Of a DNA stretch of 64,000 nt, positions 61,102 through 64,000 are shown piece after piece. The stretch comes from Amycolatopsis albispora (GTDB taxonomy: Bacteria > Actinomycetota > Actinomycetes > Mycobacteriales > Pseudonocardiaceae). A model generated the notes under the pieces. That model ran no database searches and was not told the origin of the DNA. It worked only from the letters and a program-made list of their open reading frames with translations. The translations under genes and the position numbers were made by a program. The stretch spans positions 2,170,001-2,234,000 of the forward strand of contig NZ_CP015163.1 in the NCBI RefSeq assembly GCF_003312875.1, read 5' to 3'. Every line of letters starts with the position of its first letter. Position 1 is the stretch's first letter.

Positions 61102-61124
61102 CACGCGGTGGCTAGGCTGCGGAC

Positions 61125-61538
61125 ATGACCTTCCCCGGCAGGGCGGTCCGCGGCCTGGCGATCCGCACCGGGAACCCCGCCAACTGCGCGCCCGACCACA
61201 CCAGCTTCACCCTGGACTTCGAACCGCTGCCCGCCGGGCGGTCCGGCTACGAGTTCGACGCCGACCTCGACTACGGCTTCGATGACTACCACCGCGAACT
61301 ACACGAGGAATGCGCCCCGGCGATCAGCCAGGGCGTGCTCCTCAACCTCGCCGGCGCGCCGAAACCCCGCGGTTACGGCGAACTCCCTCCAGCCGTGGAC
61401 CCGGCCGAACTCGGGCCGTCGATCGCCGTGCGCGTGGTGCTGGTGAAGGTCAGGTACCACCTGGTCGACACGTCACCGGCACCACACGCGGCGGCGGCTT
61501 GGGAAGTCACGCAGCGGCTGCGGGAGGCGCTGGGCTGA
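61125..61538 (+). CDS. Stand-alone EF-G domain IV-like protein
   Basis: This 137-residue protein aligns with domain IV of elongation factor G: HTSFTLDFEPLPAG and GYEFDADLDYGF match the EF-G strand/turn before GGVIPGEY; APAISQGVLLNL matches the helix of AVDKGIQE; and VRVVLVKVRYHLVDTSP matches the conserved VxxxLxxGSYHxVDSSE. No GTPase or other EF-G domain is present. A free domain IV mimics a tRNA anticodon arm, so ribosome binding or a loose relative of ribosome-protection proteins is possible. ATG at 61125; next gene starts 1 bp after its stop. Confidence 0.7.
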   Translation: MTFPGRAVRGLAIRTGNPANCAPDHTSFTLDFEPLPAGRSGYEFDADLDYGFDDYHRELHEECAPAISQGVLLNLAGAPKPRGYGELPPAVDPAELGPSIAVRVVLVKVRYHLVDTSPAPHAAAAWEVTQRLREALG

Positions 61539-61539
61539 A

Positions 61540-62037
61540 ATGGGCTCCTACGAATACCTCTACCTCGACAGCGACCAGCCGATCGCCCGGGAAGCCGCCT
61601 GGTTCCGCCGCGAACTCGGCTTCGAGCCGATCCCGGTGCAGGACGGCGACCCCGACCACATCGGCCTCCGCGGTCCGGCGTCCACTGTGGACGGAATGGT
61701 CGGGCTGGCGGTGCGGCACAACCACACCGCGCTGGCCGACCCGGCGCCCGGCGAGTGCCAGGCCATCGACGCCTACCGCGTCGAGATCGAGTTCTGGTAT
61801 CGGCGCCGGGACACCGAGGAGCAGCGACGCGAGGCGCGGCTCCTCTTCGATCGCCTGGTCGTCGCGCGGCCGGGCACCGCGATGCTGCTGACCCACGGCT
61901 CCGACCTGCTGACCGCCGCCTGGTTGCCACCGCGCGGACGGCACGAGTTCCCGGCCGGGACCACGGTCGACGAACCCGATCTCGAGACTTGGCGGCCCTG
62001 GGTGATCGGCGTGTATTCCTGGTTGCGCGACGGTTAG
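61540..62037 (+). CDS. Hypothetical soluble protein co-transcribed with the domain IV-like gene
   Basis: This 165-residue protein has MGSYEYLYLDSDQPIAREAAW at its start, FWYRRRDTEEQRREARLLFDRL in the middle and an acidic, Trp-containing end (ETWRPWVIGVYSWL). No signal peptide or membrane span. No family recognised. ATG at 61540 is one base past the previous stop, so translation is coupled with the EF-G domain IV-like protein, which implies a joint function. Its stop overlaps the end of a decayed glycosyltransferase on the other strand. Confidence 0.65.
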   Translation: MGSYEYLYLDSDQPIAREAAWFRRELGFEPIPVQDGDPDHIGLRGPASTVDGMVGLAVRHNHTALADPAPGECQAIDAYRVEIEFWYRRRDTEEQRREARLLFDRLVVARPGTAMLLTHGSDLLTAAWLPPRGRHEFPAGTTVDEPDLETWRPWVIGVYSWLRDG

Positions 62038-62358
62038 AGCAGCTTGGCCGCGACCGTCGCGCCGTCCACGCGGATCTTCCCCGCGACAGCCCGAGCACGG
62101 GATCCGCCGTCAGCACCGGTTTCTCGCCGAACACGTGGCCGCGCACGTCATCGATCGGGGCCAGCCCGGCGGCCACGCGGTGCTCGTTCAGCTTCGCGCC
62201 GAAAAGCTCGTTGAACTGCCGGGCGTCGAGGTCCCACAGCTCCTGGTTGCTCGAACCCTCCGGCCTTTTCACCGGCGACGGCGGGCAACCAGCACGTCAC
62301 AGCCCTCGGCTGCTTCGCTGAGCGCCTCGAACTGCGTGGTGACCGTGCCCTCGGCCAT
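62034..62358 (-). pseudogene. Decayed GT1 (macrolide/vancomycin-type) glycosyltransferase
   Basis: Three separate pieces of a GT1 family glycosyltransferase lie in order on the reverse strand: TQFEALSEAAEGCDVLVA (from 62358), then in another frame ELWDLDARQFNELFGAKLNE and VRGHVFGEKPVLTADPVLG (about 62095-62272), then the C-terminal IRVDGATVAAKLL with its stop at 62034. The large middle, including the nucleotide-sugar-binding region, is missing and the frame changes. It is a remnant of a roughly 400-residue enzyme. It occupies the whole gap between 62038 and 62379, where I see no other gene. Confidence 0.8.
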
Positions 62359-62379
62359 TTTCCGCAGCCGCCGGTGAAG

Positions 62380-63360
62380 TCAGCAGGCGGGCGGCAGCGG
62401 CTCCGGCGGGGTGAACGGCACGCCCATCGCCTTCGCCAGCATCGGCAGCGAACGGTGCAGTTCCCGTTCCCAGTACGGCCAGGTGTGCGTGCCCGGCCCG
62501 TACAGGCAGGTGGTCACGCTGACCCCCACCTCGCGCAGGCGGTCCGCGGTCGCCACCGCTTCCGCGCCCAGCACCTCTTCGAGCGGATCGGCCGCCGTGC
62601 CCGGCGGGTCCAGCGGCCCCGGTTCGCCGTTGCCGGAGGCGATGAACACCGCCGTCCCGCGCAGGCGCCTGGCCAGGTCGTACGGGTTGTGCGCAGCCCA
62701 GATCCGCGCCTGCTCCACCGGATCACCCCACAGCTTGAGCGGGTCCTCGCCGAAGCCCGCGATCAGCTCCATCAGGCCCCTGGCACCCGGTTCACCGCCG
62801 AGCGTGGTGTGCACGACGCCGCTGTAGGAGGCGGCGGCCCGGAACATGCCGGGATGCCGCCCCGCGTACGACAGCGCGCCGAAGCCGCCCATGGACAGCC
62901 CGGCCACCGTGCGCACGTGCCCCGACCGGTACCGGTGCTCCAGCAGCCGCCGCAGTTCGGTGAGGTGGAAGGTCTCCCACGCCGGGCCGGACAGCCAGTC
63001 CGAGTAGAAGCCGACGTCACCGGCCTCCGGCATGACGATCAGCGCGTCCAGGTCTTCGGTGTAGTCCTCCACGTCGCTGTAGGTGGTCCATTCGACATGG
63101 CCTTCGGCGGCCGAGCAGCAGCCGTGCAGCAGGTACAGCGTCGGCCACCGCTTGCCGGGGTTGCTGCCGTAGTCCTCCGGCAGCAGCAGGCGCACGCCCA
63201 CGTCGGCGCCCAGCGCCGGCGAGCGGACGAGCAGTTCCAGCATGCGGTCGCCGACCAGGCGTTCCTCGAGCACCACGGCCCGGCCGGGTGCGGCCACCGC
63301 CGGTGGCGTGACCGTCAGGCTGAGCAGCGTCAACAGCAGGACCAGCGCTTTTCGCAGCAT
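62380..63360 (-). CDS. Secreted antigen-85-like alpha/beta-hydrolase (esterase)
   Basis: This 326-residue protein has a Sec signal (ALVLLLTLLSLTVTPPAVAA) and the esterase-D/antigen-85 fold: VGVRLLLPEDYGSNPGKRWPTLYLLHGC, the nucleophile in VAGLSMGGFGAL, and a terminal His in TCLYGPGTHTWPYWERELH. Relatives are mycolyltransferases or feruloyl-type esterases. ATG at 63360. Four cysteines (in LHGCCSA and near the C-terminus) may form disulfides. It lies 83 bp downstream of the GH16 gene on the same strand and may be co-expressed with it. Confidence 0.88.
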   Translation of the reverse strand: MLRKALVLLLTLLSLTVTPPAVAAPGRAVVLEERLVGDRMLELLVRSPALGADVGVRLLLPEDYGSNPGKRWPTLYLLHGCCSAAEGHVEWTTYSDVEDYTEDLDALIVMPEAGDVGFYSDWLSGPAWETFHLTELRRLLEHRYRSGHVRTVAGLSMGGFGALSYAGRHPGMFRAAASYSGVVHTTLGGEPGARGLMELIAGFGEDPLKLWGDPVEQARIWAAHNPYDLARRLRGTAVFIASGNGEPGPLDPPGTAADPLEEVLGAEAVATADRLREVGVSVTTCLYGPGTHTWPYWERELHRSLPMLAKAMGVPFTPPEPLPPAC

Positions 63361-63443
63361 GGGGACCTTCGCTCTGGGTTGCCGACCGGGCACGTTCAGC
63401 TTTCCGCGCGGACCCCCGCCGGTCAAGATCCCCGGCACGGCGG

Positions 63444-64000
63444 TCAGGGCGCGTAGGCCCGGACCCAGTCGACCTCGTAGACCGCGCTCTGCAGGCCGGT
63501 GCCGTGGAAGTTGTCCAGCTGGATGGTCTGGTGCATCGACGGCGCGCACTGGATGCACTGCCGCACGTCGCTGGCCCCACCGGAGAAGCTGAACCACTCG
63601 GTGCCGTCGACGAAGCCCTTGAGGTGCTCGGGCGTCCATTCGATGGCGATGTTGTGCCACTGCGTCAGGTCCACACCGCAGCGCTGCGCGAACTCCTGCT
63701 GCACCGGCACGTCCGCGTCGTGCGGGTAGTGCAGGAAGGCTTCGGCGCAGTCCTCCCCCGGCGCGGAGTTCTCCAGGTAGTCGTACTCGCCGTCCTCCGG
63801 CCACCGGTCCGAGTCCGGCCACAGGATCAGCAGCGGGTGGTACTGGCGGCCGTTGTCGGCCGAGGTGGCTTCCGAGCGCACACGTGCCTCCCAGCGCCCG
63901 TACCGCTGCCCGAACTTGGCGCCGAGCCAGCCGGTGTCGCCGTTCTCCGCGCCGGTCTGCCGCAGGACACCGCCGAACACACGCGAGTGGGCGTCGCAGC
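63444..64000 (-). CDS. Glycoside hydrolase family 16, C-terminal part
   Basis: The C-terminal 185 residues of a GH16 glycanase, continuing off the right edge, are visible. The catalytic motif ExDxxE is present in DGEYDYLE, with GRWEARVRSE, DLTQWHNIAIEWTPEHLKGFVDG and VYEVDWVRAYAP as further family marks. It should hydrolyse a beta-1,3- or beta-1,3/1,4-linked glucan or galactan outside the cell; the signal peptide is beyond the window. Stop TGA at 63444. Confidence 0.9.
   Translation of the reverse strand, partial: CDAHSRVFGGVLRQTGAENGDTGWLGAKFGQRYGRWEARVRSEATSADNGRQYHPLLILWPDSDRWPEDGEYDYLENSAPGEDCAEAFLHYPHDADVPVQQEFAQRCGVDLTQWHNIAIEWTPEHLKGFVDGTEWFSFSGGASDVRQCIQCAPSMHQTIQLDNFHGTGLQSAVYEVDWVRAYAP

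Noticed and set aside
60574..61104. An extended 410-codon MerR frame from 61104
   Set aside because: The extra part runs antisense to the DUF6194-like gene and is low-complexity; the MerR homology begins at the GTG at 60573.

Overview
The window is about 64 kb of very G+C-rich DNA with tightly packed genes, many GTG starts, frequent 4-bp ATGA/GTGA stop/start overlaps, and many twin-arginine or lipoprotein signals. This points to a filamentous actinomycete. The gene families and a dispersed hairpin repeat suggest a Pseudonocardiaceae member, perhaps Amycolatopsis; that is inference, since there is no rRNA in view. I saw no rRNA, tRNA, CRISPR, phage or IS transposase gene. The content is chromosomal metabolism and regulation, rich in sugar-acid catabolism and signalling.

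Layout. 1-2.9 kb: an aliphatic amidase locus (amiE at the edge, amiS channel, cytoplasmic AmiC-like sensor, MarR), with related palindromes before both promoters and a hairpin-repeat cluster between amiS and amiC. 2.9-9.5 kb: a PhoU-like/PiT phosphate pair, an aldo/keto reductase, glmS, a VOC protein behind a MerR-type promoter, and a secreted glucose/sorbosone dehydrogenase behind a DasR-like palindrome. 9.5-24.9 kb: a GAF/PucR regulator, an FAD oxidase, a lipoprotein/membrane protein pair, an MHS transporter, a two-subunit molybdenum hydroxylase, a Tat-exported PL10-like pectate lyase, a methyltransferase, a GlxA-type regulator, and a frameshifted quinone-oxidoreductase-like gene opposite a TetR.

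24.9-35.2 kb: a GH1 glycosidase and its TetR with twin palindromes. Next is a glucarate/galactarate regulon: tctABC transporter, LysR, kdgD, gudD, galD and an AEC permease. One 15-bp motif occurs in both the tct and the kdgD promoters. 35.2-39.8 kb: TerC, divergent from a three-gene envelope operon (anchored binding-protein-like protein, lipoprotein with binding and VWA domains, single-span cytoplasmic protein). 39.8-43.1 kb: a MocR/EamA/DapA-like group whose divergent start codons share one CATG.

43.1-46.4 kb: an atypical class III nucleotide-cyclase-like gene, divergent from an HTH protein with an unidentified C-terminal domain and an overlapping glycosyltransferase. The divergent region is AT-richer, carries repeated ACTTCAG motifs and may encode a 29-aa peptide. 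46.9-52.3 kb: an ABC exporter, then an overlapping XRE / ImmA-IrrE peptidase / seven-span membrane protein cassette. 52.3-54.4 kb: an Nramp-like transporter and an orphan response regulator. 54.5-59.9 kb: a four-carbon-acid cluster (MatC-like carrier, SAF-domain dehydrogenase, DUF1537 kinase, class II aldolase, DeoR). 59.9-64 kb: a tandem-HTH MerR, a DUF6194-like protein, a free-standing EF-G domain IV-like protein, the decayed remains of a GT1 glycosyltransferase, an antigen-85-like esterase and the end of a GH16 glycanase.

The best candidates for undescribed biology are the cyclase/HTH/glycosyltransferase locus, the TerC-adjacent VWA operon, the XRE/ImmA-IrrE/7-TM cassette, and the kinase/SAF-dehydrogenase/aldolase pathway. 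Promoter and operator calls are pattern-based and untested.
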